64,000 nt of DNA from Calothrix sp. PCC 7716 (GTDB taxonomy: Bacteria; Cyanobacteriota; Cyanobacteriia; Cyanobacteriales; Nostocaceae). A program made the translations under genes and the position numbers. The stretch is from assembly GCF_019977735.1 (NCBI RefSeq), contig NZ_AP025018.1:1364001-1428000 (forward strand), given 5' to 3'. Positions 9,962 to 19,130 of this stretch are shown here, one piece after another. Numbering within the stretch: the stretch's first letter is position 1; every line of letters begins with the position of its first letter. Below the pieces are notes generated by a model that was not told the DNA's origin, searched no databases, and was given only the letters and a program-made list of their open reading frames with translations.

Positions 9962-9980
9962 CGGGGGTTGGGGGGCGGGG
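9962..9980 (+). other. G-rich tract between ccmP and the pentapeptide gene
   Basis: The plus strand reads GCGGGGGTTGGGGGGCGGGG, three runs of 4-6 G separated by 1-2 bases. It could fold as a G-quadruplex if the middle run is shared. It stands out in an AT-rich background and lies in the 57-base gap between two minus-strand genes, so the transcript there is C-rich. Confidence 0.4.
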
Positions 9981-9992
9981 TTTACGGTATCA

Positions 9993-10631
9993 TCATTCTT
10001 GACGACCAATGGTTTGGGTTCTACCTGCTACACTTTCGATGGCGGCTTTGGCGCCAGCTGCTCCTGCTAGAATATCGCGTTCTTGCCCTCCTAGGTATAG
10101 GCGCCCAAAACTACCTACTGCTTGGACTTCTAAAATATTGATGGATGCTGCTTTCTCTGCTTCGTTTGCTGCCAGTGCTGCGTAAGCTGCTGGTTCGACT
10201 TCGAGAACATACAGTGTTTCCCCTGCTAATAGTAATTGTCCTCTACGAGTACGGTTGATAAGCTGGGTTTGGTAAGCATCGATATTACGAATAATTTGGC
10301 TGGAGACTACACGCGGTTTAATACATTCTTCGCGCTTAACTCCTAAAAAGGCTAAAATAGCTTGACCCGCAGCGCGTGTTTCACCCTGCGAACCCGAATG
10401 AACTTCGAGTAAACCATATAATCTCTCAACTACTTGCACCCCTGGACGCACTGAAGCAGATTTTAATGCGACATCGGTAATGCGATTAATTTCTATGCCA
10501 GGAGAAATTTCAATCCATAGCGATGTGTCCCCTGGTAATGGCAAGAAACCTTGGGCAACAGTTCCTATGTATGCTGCATGTTGCGGTTGTAAGTTGTCGA
10601 GAAATACAAAACTGCGTAGTTCGATACCCAA
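9993..10631 (-). CDS. ccmP: Carboxysome shell protein CcmP (tandem BMC domain)
   Basis: The 212-residue protein has the length of CcmP and begins [20 protein letters not shown] as CcmP does. Two bacterial microcompartment domains in tandem can be read (about 1-100 and 105-205, with [17 protein letters not shown] and [20 protein letters not shown]). CcmP forms pseudohexameric trimers that stack as double layers with gated pores in the beta-carboxysome shell, thought to pass larger metabolites. As in other cyanobacteria it lies apart from a ccmKLMNO cluster, none of which is in this window. The next gene downstream on this strand encodes a pentapeptide-repeat protein. Confidence 0.92.
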   Translation of the reverse strand: MGIELRSFVFLDNLQPQHAAYIGTVAQGFLPLPGDTSLWIEISPGIEINRITDVALKSASVRPGVQVVERLYGLLEVHSGSQGETRAAGQAILAFLGVKREECIKPRVVSSQIIRNIDAYQTQLINRTRRGQLLLAGETLYVLEVEPAAYAALAANEAEKAASINILEVQAVGSFGRLYLGGQERDILAGAAGAKAAIESVAGRTQTIGRQE

Positions 10632-11102
10632 GGATGTTCTCCAGTCGTAATGTTAATCAAAAAGTGCGTGCGTAAATCCAACGTATCATAAGCGCGGGAC
10701 CTTGAAATTCCTTCTTTGGGTTCTTTTCCGAAAAATCTTACTTCAATCGTGTATGTATATGTCTATGCATCTCGTGTCATGCTGAGGAACGTTAACGCAG
10801 TTTTCCCGCAGGGTAGCATCTCGTGTCATGCTGAGGAGCGTAAAGGTAAACAAAGTTTTCCCGTTATCCGTAAACGGAGTTTTCCCTTTACTGGTAGGAT
10901 ATCCGCTTATGGTAAGGTAGCATCTTAAAAGATTTTAATTTTATTTAAAAGTAAAGTTACAATCCGTTATTAGTATAACGTAGGGTGTGTGGCGCCATGA
11001 AAAAACTTCATCGTAATGATAACACTTATAGCGTCACGCACCAATTCAATTGATTGAAACTTATTAAACCCTCTGTGTACTCTGTATCTCTGTGGTAATA
11101 AA
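10632..11102. other. Intergenic region with short direct repeats
   Basis: About 470 bases upstream of ccmP and downstream of the DUF1003 gene. It contains two direct copies of GCATCTCGTGTCATGCTGAGG-type sequence (about 10768-10785 and 10817-10835) and repeated GTTTTCCC-containing blocks. A short plus-strand ORF over them looks repeat-derived and not genuine. Confidence 0.5.
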
Positions 11103-11690
11103 TTATTCCACCTCAACAACTTCAGGTTCAGTAACAACTACTTGTTTGAGGTTTTCTTGCAAAATATCTAAAACAACTTGGGGATCGGTTCTTTGCTGCA
11201 TTACCTCAGCTTCTGGGTCATGACGGTTTTGCACGTTAGGTAAGTCACTTCGTAACTCTTCCACTAATGCAATTAGCTTGGCAACTTTTTGCTCTGTAAG
11301 TAGATTAAGTTGTAACATTAAATGAGAGTTTTTAGTACTCATTTCTTCTTGACGAGCTTGATATATCAGTACACCTGTGGAAATTAAGAGTGAAGCAACA
11401 TCAATTCCTTGTTCGTGTAAATCGAATCTAGGAAATTCCCATGTTAAAGCACCGATATCTGCCAGATGACTACAAATACCCCAAGCAGTAAAAAAAATAA
11501 TTTCGGCATATAGAAACCACGCTTTACCAAAGGTAGCGGCAATTTTTTCTAAAATACGTTGATGAGTTGGAACACTTTCTTCGTAATGAGCATGAAGAGC
11601 GATAATTGCCTCTATATTTTTTAATACATGTTCTGGTGCTTCCGTATCTTGAATGCTCAAATCAGTTTGTTGTTTAGTTTTAATGTTCAT
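11103..11690 (-). CDS. DUF1003 membrane protein
   Basis: The 195-residue protein has the DUF1003 core: two hydrophobic segments (about 72-92, FLYAEIIFFTAWGICSHLAD, and 110-130, IDVASLLISTGVLIYQARQ) linked by FPRFDLHEQGIDVASLL, followed by a charged coiled-coil-like tail (NSHLMLQLNLLTEQKVAKL). DUF1003 proteins are inner-membrane proteins of unknown function. It is a single gene with no obvious partner; the next gene upstream points away. Confidence 0.8.
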   Translation of the reverse strand: MNIKTKQQTDLSIQDTEAPEHVLKNIEAIIALHAHYEESVPTHQRILEKIAATFGKAWFLYAEIIFFTAWGICSHLADIGALTWEFPRFDLHEQGIDVASLLISTGVLIYQARQEEMSTKNSHLMLQLNLLTEQKVAKLIALVEELRSDLPNVQNRHDPEAEVMQQRTDPQVVLDILQENLKQVVVTEPEVVEVE

Positions 11691-12003
11691 ATTCTAAAAG
11701 TGTATTTTAATTCAAGTCGTCATTCAAACTAAGCAAATACAGTTAGCAATAATAATAAATTCATATGTTATCTCAAAGAAACCCGGTTTCTATGATTCTA
11801 TTGTTTCATTAACATTATTAAACGCAATGCTGCAAATGTACCTATACCGTGCGGTAGAAATAAATTAACTTCTGAGCGTAAAATAGACGTTTTAGGGGGT
11901 TTCAGGTTCCTTCATGAAAATTTGACACTTCTCAGAATCAAAATCAGAAATCATGCGTCAGTTAATTTATCAATCTAGTAATATTCCCTTTATAAGGTGA
12001 CTT
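11691..12003. other. Divergent intergenic region with a 15-base palindromic repeat
   Basis: About 310 bases between the divergent DUF1003 and COP23 genes. It holds one AGAAACCCGGTTTCT palindrome at 11777-11791, a dispersed repeat seen at other places in the window. Promoters for both genes are expected here but none could be fixed. Confidence 0.6.
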
Positions 12004-12810
12004 ATGTCTAAGCATTCTATTAAATTTTTGGTGTTTGGAGCTTTTGGTTTATCTTTGTTTGCAGGAAGTTTACCTGCATTAGCTCAGTATAATGGCAATG
12101 GTGATGTCGTAGTACCCACAACAGGTAGTGGTGGTAGTGTTGGTGGTTCGACTGATTCCTCTGTTTACTCTGGCGACAGATATCCATCCGGAGGTTCTGT
12201 AAACACAAGCGCACGGTTTGTTTGTCAACAGTTTAATGGTCAAAATACTGTGATGTATCAACCGCAAAGCCAACCAGGACAATATTTTGCTTGGGCAACT
12301 CCTCGCACTTTGGGTGGTGGTTGGGATACCGCACGTCGCTGCCAAGCTATAGCTCAACGTTTAGAATCATACCGTGGTGACGGTCTGCTCGAACTCCAAA
12401 CAAGTGTAATGAATGGAGAAAATGTTGTATGTGTTACTACTGAAGCAAACCCTTCTTGCCGTATTGTTTTCACCGTACCACGTGACAAAGACCCCTATAT
12501 TGTTCGTAACAGTGTATTTGAAAACTTAGCATCTGCCGACGACGGACAACAAACAACCGCTATCAATACATATCGTGATAGAAATGGTAATCAAATCGAA
12601 CAGATTTATCGTACTATCGTGGGTGGAAATAACGGTAGAAGTATTAGTAATAATCGTTCTCCAAAATCTCCAATTGCTTTAAAACCATTTTTAGATAGAG
12701 CAGATGGTGGTACCGGACAAGGATTGAGAAACGGCGCCAAAATTGGGCGTCAACCAAACACGAGACAGCAACCAGGCACCCGTCTTAACCCAAATAGATT
12801 TAAAAGATAG
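12004..12810 (+). CDS. COP23-domain protein
   Basis: The 268-residue protein starts with a signal peptide (FLVFGAFGLSLFAGSLPALA, cleavage near residue 27), so it should be exported. A glycine/serine-rich linker precedes the COP23 (circadian oscillating polypeptide) domain at about residues 62-185, starting RFVCQQFNGQNTVMYQ and including GGWDTARRCQAIAQRLE and four cysteines spaced as usual. The C-terminus is basic and low in complexity (RQPNTRQQPGTRLNPNRFKR). COP23 was described in a unicellular cyanobacterium as a rhythmically abundant membrane-associated protein; its function is not settled. It is a single gene. Confidence 0.82.
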   Translation: MSKHSIKFLVFGAFGLSLFAGSLPALAQYNGNGDVVVPTTGSGGSVGGSTDSSVYSGDRYPSGGSVNTSARFVCQQFNGQNTVMYQPQSQPGQYFAWATPRTLGGGWDTARRCQAIAQRLESYRGDGLLELQTSVMNGENVVCVTTEANPSCRIVFTVPRDKDPYIVRNSVFENLASADDGQQTTAINTYRDRNGNQIEQIYRTIVGGNNGRSISNNRSPKSPIALKPFLDRADGGTGQGLRNGAKIGRQPNTRQQPGTRLNPNRFKR

Positions 12811-12950
12811 GCTCAACAAACAATTGAGAGAAGAAACTTTTGTCTTCTGCTCAAATATAAATTGTAGAGGCGCCTTACGAACGGTTACATTAATTGCGTC
12901 TCTACATTTTTCAATACCCGCTTTTTAATTACACGCGCAAGAACACCTAC

Positions 12951-13079
12951 TTAAACTGAGTAAGGGGCAATAAGTTTTGCCTCAATATGGACAAGTACTA
13001 CATATAAAGCAGCAAGTCCACGTAAACCATCTAAATAATGAAGACGCAACCGAGACAATTTTTCTATAGGTTTATTCAT
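12951..13079 (-). pseudogene. Acyltransferase-3 family N-terminal remnant
   Basis: A 42-codon ORF reads MNKPIEKLSRLRLHYLDGLR followed by GLAALYVVLVHIEAKLIAPY, then stops. RLHYLDGLRGLAALYVVLVH is the characteristic first membrane helix of acyltransferase-3 (OafA/YrhL) enzymes, which are about 350-400 residues long. Only the first tenth remains, so this is a decayed copy. An intact member of the same family lies 2.3 kb away (15411-16568). Confidence 0.6.
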
Positions 13080-13154
13080 TGATTAATTTTCCAACGAATT
13101 GGTAGCTAGTCAGGTAGATACAACATACATCTTTACGCTCATCTAATAATTTTA

Positions 13155-13436
13155 TTAAAGACTTTCTGGGCAACCAGCAAACTTTTCTAACAGTTCATCA
13201 ATTATTTTGCAGCCTGAGTCTCTCCAAATCTCAAGAATGTGCTTTTGTAACCAAGTGGAATTAATGGTTCTATTTTCATGATATCGACATGTCAATACTC
13301 TATTTTCTGGTGGTTCTACTTCTATTAATTGGGGGTTATCTTCACGCGAAGAAGTGCCTTTTTTCCATCCGTCAGGAGTTAGGTGCCACTCAGTCCATTC
13401 ATTTATACTACTTGATTTTGGAAAGTAGACATTCAT
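13155..13436 (-). CDS. Hypothetical protein, 93 aa
   Basis: I do not recognise this family. The start is supported by GAGGATAATAT just before the ATG. The protein is soluble and hydrophilic (MNVYFPKSSSINEWTEWHLT). It has three cysteines and a tryptophan-rich first half, with a helical C-terminal segment (HILEIWRDSGCKIIDELLEK). The WTEWHLTPDGWKKG segment suggests a small beta-rich fold. It sits between the acyltransferase remnant and the hexapeptide acetyltransferase gene, same strand, with gaps of 75 and 168 bases. Confidence 0.6.
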   Translation of the reverse strand: MNVYFPKSSSINEWTEWHLTPDGWKKGTSSREDNPQLIEVEPPENRVLTCRYHENRTINSTWLQKHILEIWRDSGCKIIDELLEKFAGCPESL

Positions 13437-13604
13437 ATATTATCCTCGCTAAAAAACTTATACGGTAATCTTTAAGATGAATTTATTATGATTGATTCAT
13501 AATGTGTTTAGTTCCATTTGTACTTGATAAAGTCAATTCTTGATTTGCTGTGTAGACTACCTCTTAAAATGCATTTAAATAACTCATTTTTCCGAAAACT
13601 TATC

Positions 13605-14282
13605 TTAATCTTTTTGTTTGCTTTTAATCACTCTTGCTGGTATACCTGCTACATTCGAGTAGGGTGGAATATCTTCGGCAACAACTGAATTGGCGCCTAT
13701 AATGCTACCTTTACCAATAGTAACTCCGTTTAGAATCGTTACTCCGTGACCAAGCCAACAATTATCTTCAATCACAATTCCTTTGCGAGTCATATCATTA
13801 TTCGGAATATTTTGATTGATATTGTTAAAAACATTTCTGGAAGCAAATATTCCGGAATTATCCCCTATAACACAATCTTGACCAATTTTGATATTTCCTA
13901 GCCCAATTACATAAACATCATTACCAATGAATGTACGTTCATCAATGTAAATATCAGTAGCATCTAGTGCCCTAATATTAACTCCTTTATTCAAAATAAC
14001 TCCATCTCTTATATCAATATGGTTATCTATGCCCCTGCCATCAATACAAACTTCTTTAAAAATATGTACAAACTTACCAATTTCAATGCATCTAGTACCA
14101 AAAAAATAGGCGCCTTCTTCAATGTAAACTGAATTATCAATTCGCTTAAAAAGACTCTTATAAATAAAATTCCGTATTTCTAAACCTAAGCAGTGAGTTG
14201 GAATTTTACCAAAAAGATTAGTTAGTACTAGTTCTTTCAATCGTTCAATTATTGTTTGATTATGATATATCATAAAACCCAC
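13605..14282 (-). CDS. Hexapeptide-repeat (left-handed beta-helix) acyltransferase
   Basis: The 225-residue protein belongs to the serine acetyltransferase/maltose acetyltransferase-like family that moves acetyl groups from acetyl-CoA to sugars or amino sugars. Imperfect hexapeptides run from about residue 55 to 205 (VYIEEGAYFFGTRCIEIG, TFIGNDVYVIGLGNIKIGQ), ending in the typical GVTILNGVTIGKGSIIGANS and VVAEDIPPYSNVAGIPARVI. The loop CWLGHGVTIL holds the usual catalytic His (GHGV). The acceptor is unknown; O-antigen or exopolysaccharide acetylation is likely given the acyltransferase-3 genes around it. Confidence 0.85.
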   Translation of the reverse strand: MGFMIYHNQTIIERLKELVLTNLFGKIPTHCLGLEIRNFIYKSLFKRIDNSVYIEEGAYFFGTRCIEIGKFVHIFKEVCIDGRGIDNHIDIRDGVILNKGVNIRALDATDIYIDERTFIGNDVYVIGLGNIKIGQDCVIGDNSGIFASRNVFNNINQNIPNNDMTRKGIVIEDNCWLGHGVTILNGVTIGKGSIIGANSVVAEDIPPYSNVAGIPARVIKSKQKD

Positions 14283-15410
14283 ATTTACTAAACCTTATTT
14301 GCAAATATATAACTCTTTTGTTCTTAATTATTTGATTTATTTTTACTACTCTTGGCAAATCTCGGTCAAATTCAAAATTTGCCACAAAAGCACTAGATAC
14401 TTGTATAAAAATTGCCAGTATCTATATATATTTGATTTGCAATAAACTCATTGAGTAGTACAAAAATCACTTATAAATGTACTTAACTTAATTCTTAAGT
14501 TAGTCACACACTGAATATACTGATTTGATTTTGACAACTTGCTAACAAATTGCTATCAGCTAATCCTTAATAGCACTAATGCTATCACTAGTTAATTGCG
14601 TGAATTTTAGCTCTCGTATAGTAATTTAATACTAGCAAAATTATTATATGCAAGCACAAAAAACAAACTTATACAAAAGTGTTATCAGTATCAGTAAAAT
14701 TCGTAAATTTGAATACAAGTATATCTATATAGACCCGTTAGACATACATTTTTCAATTACAAATCACTTTCAGTGTCAAACTTCCTAATTATCAAGTCAG
14801 ATATTTCAAGTAGCAATTAGCAACTTGATGAACAAAGATGTTAAAAAAGCTACATTTAAATGAGTATCTGAGAACTTTAATTATGTCAAAATTATTAAGG
14901 TGGAGTTTCGCCTACTTCAGCCAGTACGTTGAAGTTTACCATTGGCGCAAATATATAAGCACTCCCCCGGTTTCGATGGCGCCTTTGCTGTATGTAGTTT
15001 TCAGAGGCTGTTAGTATAATCATAGCAATCACGGTGGGTCAGACCTTTGAGCTACCTTTGTGCCCTTGAATAGTAGCGAGTTTACATTTATTCCTGTAGT
15101 TAACACTAACACAGACTTTTTAAAGTAAGTGTGAATTATGCAAAATATTTATAAAGCTTGTATGAAATTACATTATGTTGATTATGGCAATCTTTGATTT
15201 TCTAGTTTAATTCCATCTGCTGCAACTCGCCAAATTACGCGGAATGATTGGAATAATTCCTATAAAATTCGTTCTTCAGCCAAAGTTATACAAATCTTAT
15301 TATTAGAGTATAAAGGTAAAAACTTTCTCATCAACAGAGCAAAGTTATGAGCATCCAGTCGCAATTCTCAAACACTTAGGTTGATTCCAATACCATGAGT
15401 TAAGAATTGA
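14283..15410. other. Long AT-rich noncoding stretch
   Basis: Over 1.1 kb without a credible ORF on either strand. The part near 15300-15405 contains a short open frame ending YEHPVAILKHLG that reads like the tail of a decayed gene, but I cannot name it. One GGCGCC occurs near 14978. No tRNA or hairpin with a T-run was seen. It probably contains remnants of former surface-polysaccharide genes. Confidence 0.45.
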
Positions 15411-16568
15411 TTAATTAAACTTTATCCCAAACAAGAAGCGCATTAAATTAAAACGTTTAATTGATTTATAAAAAATTAGAATACTCAAGAATGAAGCGAA
15501 AGTAACAAACATAAACTTAAATATTATATTTATATCCCATTGAACCGTATAAAAGCCAATAATAATAATAAAATTCATATGAACTATATAAACTGGATAA
15601 GACGCTTGATTGAAATAAACAACAAATCGATTACTCCAATTCAGGTATTGTTTAGCGAAATTTAATAAAACAATTAACCAACAAAAACTATTTATGCTCA
15701 AAATTAGTTGAATTAACACATTTATAAGAGTAAAGTTATAAACTAAGTGAAACTCGCTAATATCCAAAAATGATAAAAATATCGTTAATGTCAAAACAAA
15801 ACTCAATGCAATTGTATTACTTTGCTCAATTATGATTTCAATCTGCTGATTAAATATAAATAAATAGCCGAGTATGAAAAATAGAAAATAGTAAATAGGA
15901 TTGTAATATACTAAGCAAGTCATTCTTGCTAAAGTCAATGGAATTACATATAAAAAAATTATGACTTTCGGTTGGTGTGATAAAGAGGTTATGGCTTTTA
16001 TCAAATTCTGACCGTTGCTTGTCTTTAAATAGTCAGAGAAAGGTAGAAGAATAAAAGAAAAGCCAATCAGATACAGAATAAACCAGAAGTGTCCAGGTGT
16101 AAATGTACCAGTAAAACCATTAATATGTTTATAATCAATCTTGAAAAAAAGCGGGTAATACTGCAAAAATGATATCTTGACATTCTGATGGTGATTAAGG
16201 AATGTAAAATAACCAATGGGTGGTAGCAATACAAATATACCAAATAGAAACGGAATCAATAATCGCTTTAACCGTTCAAAACAATATTCTTGCTTACTTC
16301 TACTATCTAAAGAATACTTTGCTGCGGCGCCAGCGATAAAAAAGAATAGTGGCATAAACCACTGATTAACAAATCTGATAAAAAGCTCAAAGCCGGGATG
16401 AGTAGTACTATTCTCAAGATAATAAGAATATATAACATGAGGTTTAAAAATAAGCGCGCTATGGTAAGGAATCAGTAGTAAAGTTGCTACAATTCTTAGC
16501 CAGTCTAAATAGTAGCGTCTTTCCTTACCTTCTTTGAGCGTAGACACAATTATACCCTGCTGCAACAA
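15411..16568 (-). CDS. Acyltransferase-3 family membrane protein
   Basis: The 385-residue protein has about ten hydrophobic segments and the acyltransferase-3 signature: RRYYLDWLRIVATLLLIPYH near the start (with the family's conserved His), FFFIAGAAAKYSL and LKRLLIPFLFG. These integral membrane enzymes transfer acetyl or other acyl groups to extracytoplasmic carbohydrates. Length is normal. The substrate cannot be read from sequence. The start region lies directly beside a 20-base tandem repeat, so upstream control signals may have been rearranged. A truncated family member lies at 12951-13079. Confidence 0.85.
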   Translation of the reverse strand: MLQQGIIVSTLKEGKERRYYLDWLRIVATLLLIPYHSALIFKPHVIYSYYLENSTTHPGFELFIRFVNQWFMPLFFFIAGAAAKYSLDSRSKQEYCFERLKRLLIPFLFGIFVLLPPIGYFTFLNHHQNVKISFLQYYPLFFKIDYKHINGFTGTFTPGHFWFILYLIGFSFILLPFSDYLKTSNGQNLIKAITSLSHQPKVIIFLYVIPLTLARMTCLVYYNPIYYFLFFILGYLFIFNQQIEIIIEQSNTIALSFVLTLTIFLSFLDISEFHLVYNFTLINVLIQLILSINSFCWLIVLLNFAKQYLNWSNRFVVYFNQASYPVYIVHMNFIIIIGFYTVQWDINIIFKFMFVTFASFLSILIFYKSIKRFNLMRFLFGIKFN

Positions 16569-16569
16569 T

Positions 16570-16629
16570 ATATATGTTACTTCATCTTGATATATGTTAC
16601 TTCATCTTGATATATGTTACTTCATCTTG
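16570..16629. repeat. 20-base tandem repeat, three exact copies
   Basis: Three exact copies of ATATATGTTACTTCATCTTG (16570-16589, 16590-16609, 16610-16629) lie right upstream of the acyltransferase-3 start codon, in its promoter/leader region on the minus strand. Copy number could vary between isolates. Confidence 0.9.
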
Positions 16630-16731
16630 TGGAATGGGCATCCTTGCCCGTTCCAAGCATAAGGCGGTTGTTGTTCATATTTTTTGTTTAATAATTTTAT
16701 GACTGCACAGGCAGGGATGCCTGTGCCACAA
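16627..16731. repeat. Dispersed GGGCATCCCTGCCC-type repeat pair
   Basis: Two arms of a dispersed repeat face each other: CTTGTGGAATGGGCATCCTT at 16627 onward, and GGCAGGGATGCCTGTGCCAC ending near 16731. The second arm includes an 8-bp stem CACAGGCA/TGCCTGTG (16706-16725) just past the EF-G stop and may end that transcript. Confidence 0.65.
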
Positions 16732-16732
16732 T

Positions 16733-18739
16733 CTATAGTTTAGTTTGGTAGCTGGCAAATTCCATTGTGAAGGTTGCCATACCGGAAGTGATTGACCTGA
16801 GTGCGGTTGAGTAGCCAAACATTTTGAAGAGTGGAACTTCTGCTTGAATGACTGAGTAACCCTGCATTGTTTGTGACCCTAATAGCAAACCTCTTCGTGA
16901 TGACAAGTCACCTTGTACTCTTCCTACATATTCGTTGGGTGTTTCTACCTCAACATGCATGATAGGTTCGAGTAAGTGGGGGTCTGCTTGGGTAAATGCT
17001 GTTTCAAATGCTTGTTTTGCTGCCATTCGGAATGCAAACTCGTTTGAGTCTACTTGGTGATATGAACCACCATTTAGCACTATTTTGGCGCCAACTACAG
17101 GATAACCATCTATTTTTCCAGCTTGCATAGCTTCGATGAAACCTTTTTCGCAAGCTGTAATAAATGTACTAGGAATGGCGCCTCCAACTACACGATTAAT
17201 AAATACGAATGGTTCGTCGCACGGTTCAATCCAACCAGTGACGTGAGCATATTGACCTGGTCCTCCTGATTGTTTCTTTAATCGATAGTCAAAGGTAACT
17301 TTTTTACCAATAGTTTCGCGATAAGCAACGGCAGGTTTACCAACATACATTTCAGCATTATACTCACGCTTAATACGCTCAATATATATTTCTAAGTGCA
17401 GTTCACCCATTCCTGATATCAAAGTTTCACCGGTTTCTGCATCAACACTGACGCGGAAAGTTGGGTCTTCTTTTTGGAAACGATTGAGCGCTTTAGATAA
17501 TTTATCGCTGTCTTCTTGTTTCTTGGGTACTACCGAAAGCGATATTACAGGTTCTGGAACGAACATTGCTTCTAAAGAAACAGGCGCCTCCCCGGTATAG
17601 AAAGTATCACCGCTTGCACAATCAACTCCTAAAAGTGCAACAATATCTCCAGCTACAGCAATCTTTACTTCCTCGCGTTTGTTAGCGTGCATTCGTAGTA
17701 ATCTACCAATTTGCACCCGCTGTTTTGTACGAGCGTTGTATACTATATCACCAGGCTTCAAGGCGCCAGAATAAATACGTGTGTAAGTTAATTGCCCAAA
17801 TGATTCTAGTGTCAGTTTAAATGCTAACGCCACTAAAGGCGCCTCAACGTCAGCATACACACTTATGTTGTCAGATGTCTTTACTACCTCACGCTCAACA
17901 GGAGACGGAAGATAGCGTGCGACAGCATCAAGCAAGTTTTGCACACCTTTATTTTTAAACGCAGAACCAAGTAGTACAGGAACTAATTCCAGATTCTTTG
18001 TAGCATTACCAATAGTCTCCCAAATCAATTCGTTTTCAACTTCTTCACCAGCTAAAAGCTTTTCAGTCATTGGTTCAGAAAACAGCGACAATGCATCAAG
18101 CATTTTCTCACGCGCTTCTGACGCTTCGTGCATAAGCGATTCAGGAATTTCTGTTTTCACCCAGTTTTCACCAGCTTCACCTTCATAAAAATTTGCAATC
18201 ATTTCTACAAGGTCAATAACTCCCTGAAATTCGTTTTCTTTACCAATTGGATATTGAACGAGTAACGGATTCAGTTGTAATTTATCGCGTATCGCTTGCA
18301 CCACTGTAAACGGATTGGCGCCCGTTCTATCCATCTTGTTAATAAACGCAATTCTCGGTACACGATAACGCTTCATTTGCCTATCTACCGTTATTGACTG
18401 CGACTGCACACCCGCAACCGCACATAACACCATCACTGCACCATCTAATACACGCAGCGCACGCTCAACTTCGATAGTAAAATCGACGTGTCCAGGTGTA
18501 TCTATCAGATTAATTTGGGTATCGTGCCACATACAAGTAGTTGCAGCAGATGTAATTGTGATACCGTGCGCTTTTTCTTCTGGCATGTAATCCATAGTGG
18601 CGCCTTTTCCACCACCACGAACTTCTTCAATCGCGTGAATTCTACCCGTGTAATAAAGAATCCGCTCGCTAATTGTTGTTTTACCAGAATCGATATGTGC
18701 AGAAATACCGATGTTACGGACACGGGGTCGGGGAATCAT
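16733..18739 (-). CDS. fusA: Elongation factor G paralogue
   Basis: A translational GTPase of 668 residues, about 25 shorter than main EF-G and similar in size to the third EF-G-like copy known in some cyanobacteria. G-domain motifs are complete: AHIDSGKTT (P-loop, residue ~16), DTPGHVDF, NKMD and GSAFKN. Domains II-V follow (SGMGELHLEIYIERIKREY, RRGLLLGSQ, GYSTALRS). The switch-I area reads EEKAHGITITSAAT where main EF-G has EQERGITIT, and the insert GGGKGATMDY is typical of EF-G. It is not next to tufA, rpsG or rpsL, which supports a secondary copy (EF-G2 type) with a possible special role such as ribosome recycling or stress. The symbol is the family name only. Confidence 0.85.
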   Translation of the reverse strand: MIPRPRVRNIGISAHIDSGKTTISERILYYTGRIHAIEEVRGGGKGATMDYMPEEKAHGITITSAATTCMWHDTQINLIDTPGHVDFTIEVERALRVLDGAVMVLCAVAGVQSQSITVDRQMKRYRVPRIAFINKMDRTGANPFTVVQAIRDKLQLNPLLVQYPIGKENEFQGVIDLVEMIANFYEGEAGENWVKTEIPESLMHEASEAREKMLDALSLFSEPMTEKLLAGEEVENELIWETIGNATKNLELVPVLLGSAFKNKGVQNLLDAVARYLPSPVEREVVKTSDNISVYADVEAPLVALAFKLTLESFGQLTYTRIYSGALKPGDIVYNARTKQRVQIGRLLRMHANKREEVKIAVAGDIVALLGVDCASGDTFYTGEAPVSLEAMFVPEPVISLSVVPKKQEDSDKLSKALNRFQKEDPTFRVSVDAETGETLISGMGELHLEIYIERIKREYNAEMYVGKPAVAYRETIGKKVTFDYRLKKQSGGPGQYAHVTGWIEPCDEPFVFINRVVGGAIPSTFITACEKGFIEAMQAGKIDGYPVVGAKIVLNGGSYHQVDSNEFAFRMAAKQAFETAFTQADPHLLEPIMHVEVETPNEYVGRVQGDLSSRRGLLLGSQTMQGYSVIQAEVPLFKMFGYSTALRSITSGMATFTMEFASYQTKL

Positions 18740-19130
18740 AACAACTTGACCTTATTTTTTAATTTTCTGAATTGTTGACAATCTTGTGGAACACTCTTGT
18801 GGAACAGGCATCCCTGCCTGTCTCTTAATAATCTCTAGGCGGGCAAGGATGCCCACCCCACTCTTAGGGTGCTATTAACACAAGAGGGTGCTATTAAATT
18901 GTGGTAATAGCTATATATAGAGAGGGGATGTAATTCTTACTTGTGGACGGGCATTGTGCCTCACAATCATCCTGTTCTTCAGGTACTCTCTATTTAATTT
19001 TTATGCCCGCGTACTAAACTCATGACTTTGGACTCCTCGTAGAGCTATGATATCGCCTCTGCGTGAGCAGCTTTTTTGATTATATGCTACAAATCATAAT
19101 ACAGCAAGGGGTATTTTGGCAAGGGCACCT
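18740..19130. other. Intergenic region with dispersed inverted repeats
   Basis: About 390 bases upstream of the EF-G gene. It holds CTTGTGGAACAGGCATCCCT (about 18793-18820) facing GGCGGGCAAGGATGCCCACC (about 18838-18857), another pair of the dispersed repeat. No ORF or RNA gene was recognised. Confidence 0.6.

Noticed and set aside
10716-10928. 70-codon plus-strand ORF upstream of ccmP
   Set aside because: It is made of short direct repeats and has no protein-like pattern or ribosome site.
12020-12357. Minus-strand ORFs inside the COP23 gene
   Set aside because: They lie opposite the signal peptide and glycine-rich linker of a recognised gene and show low-complexity His/Thr runs.
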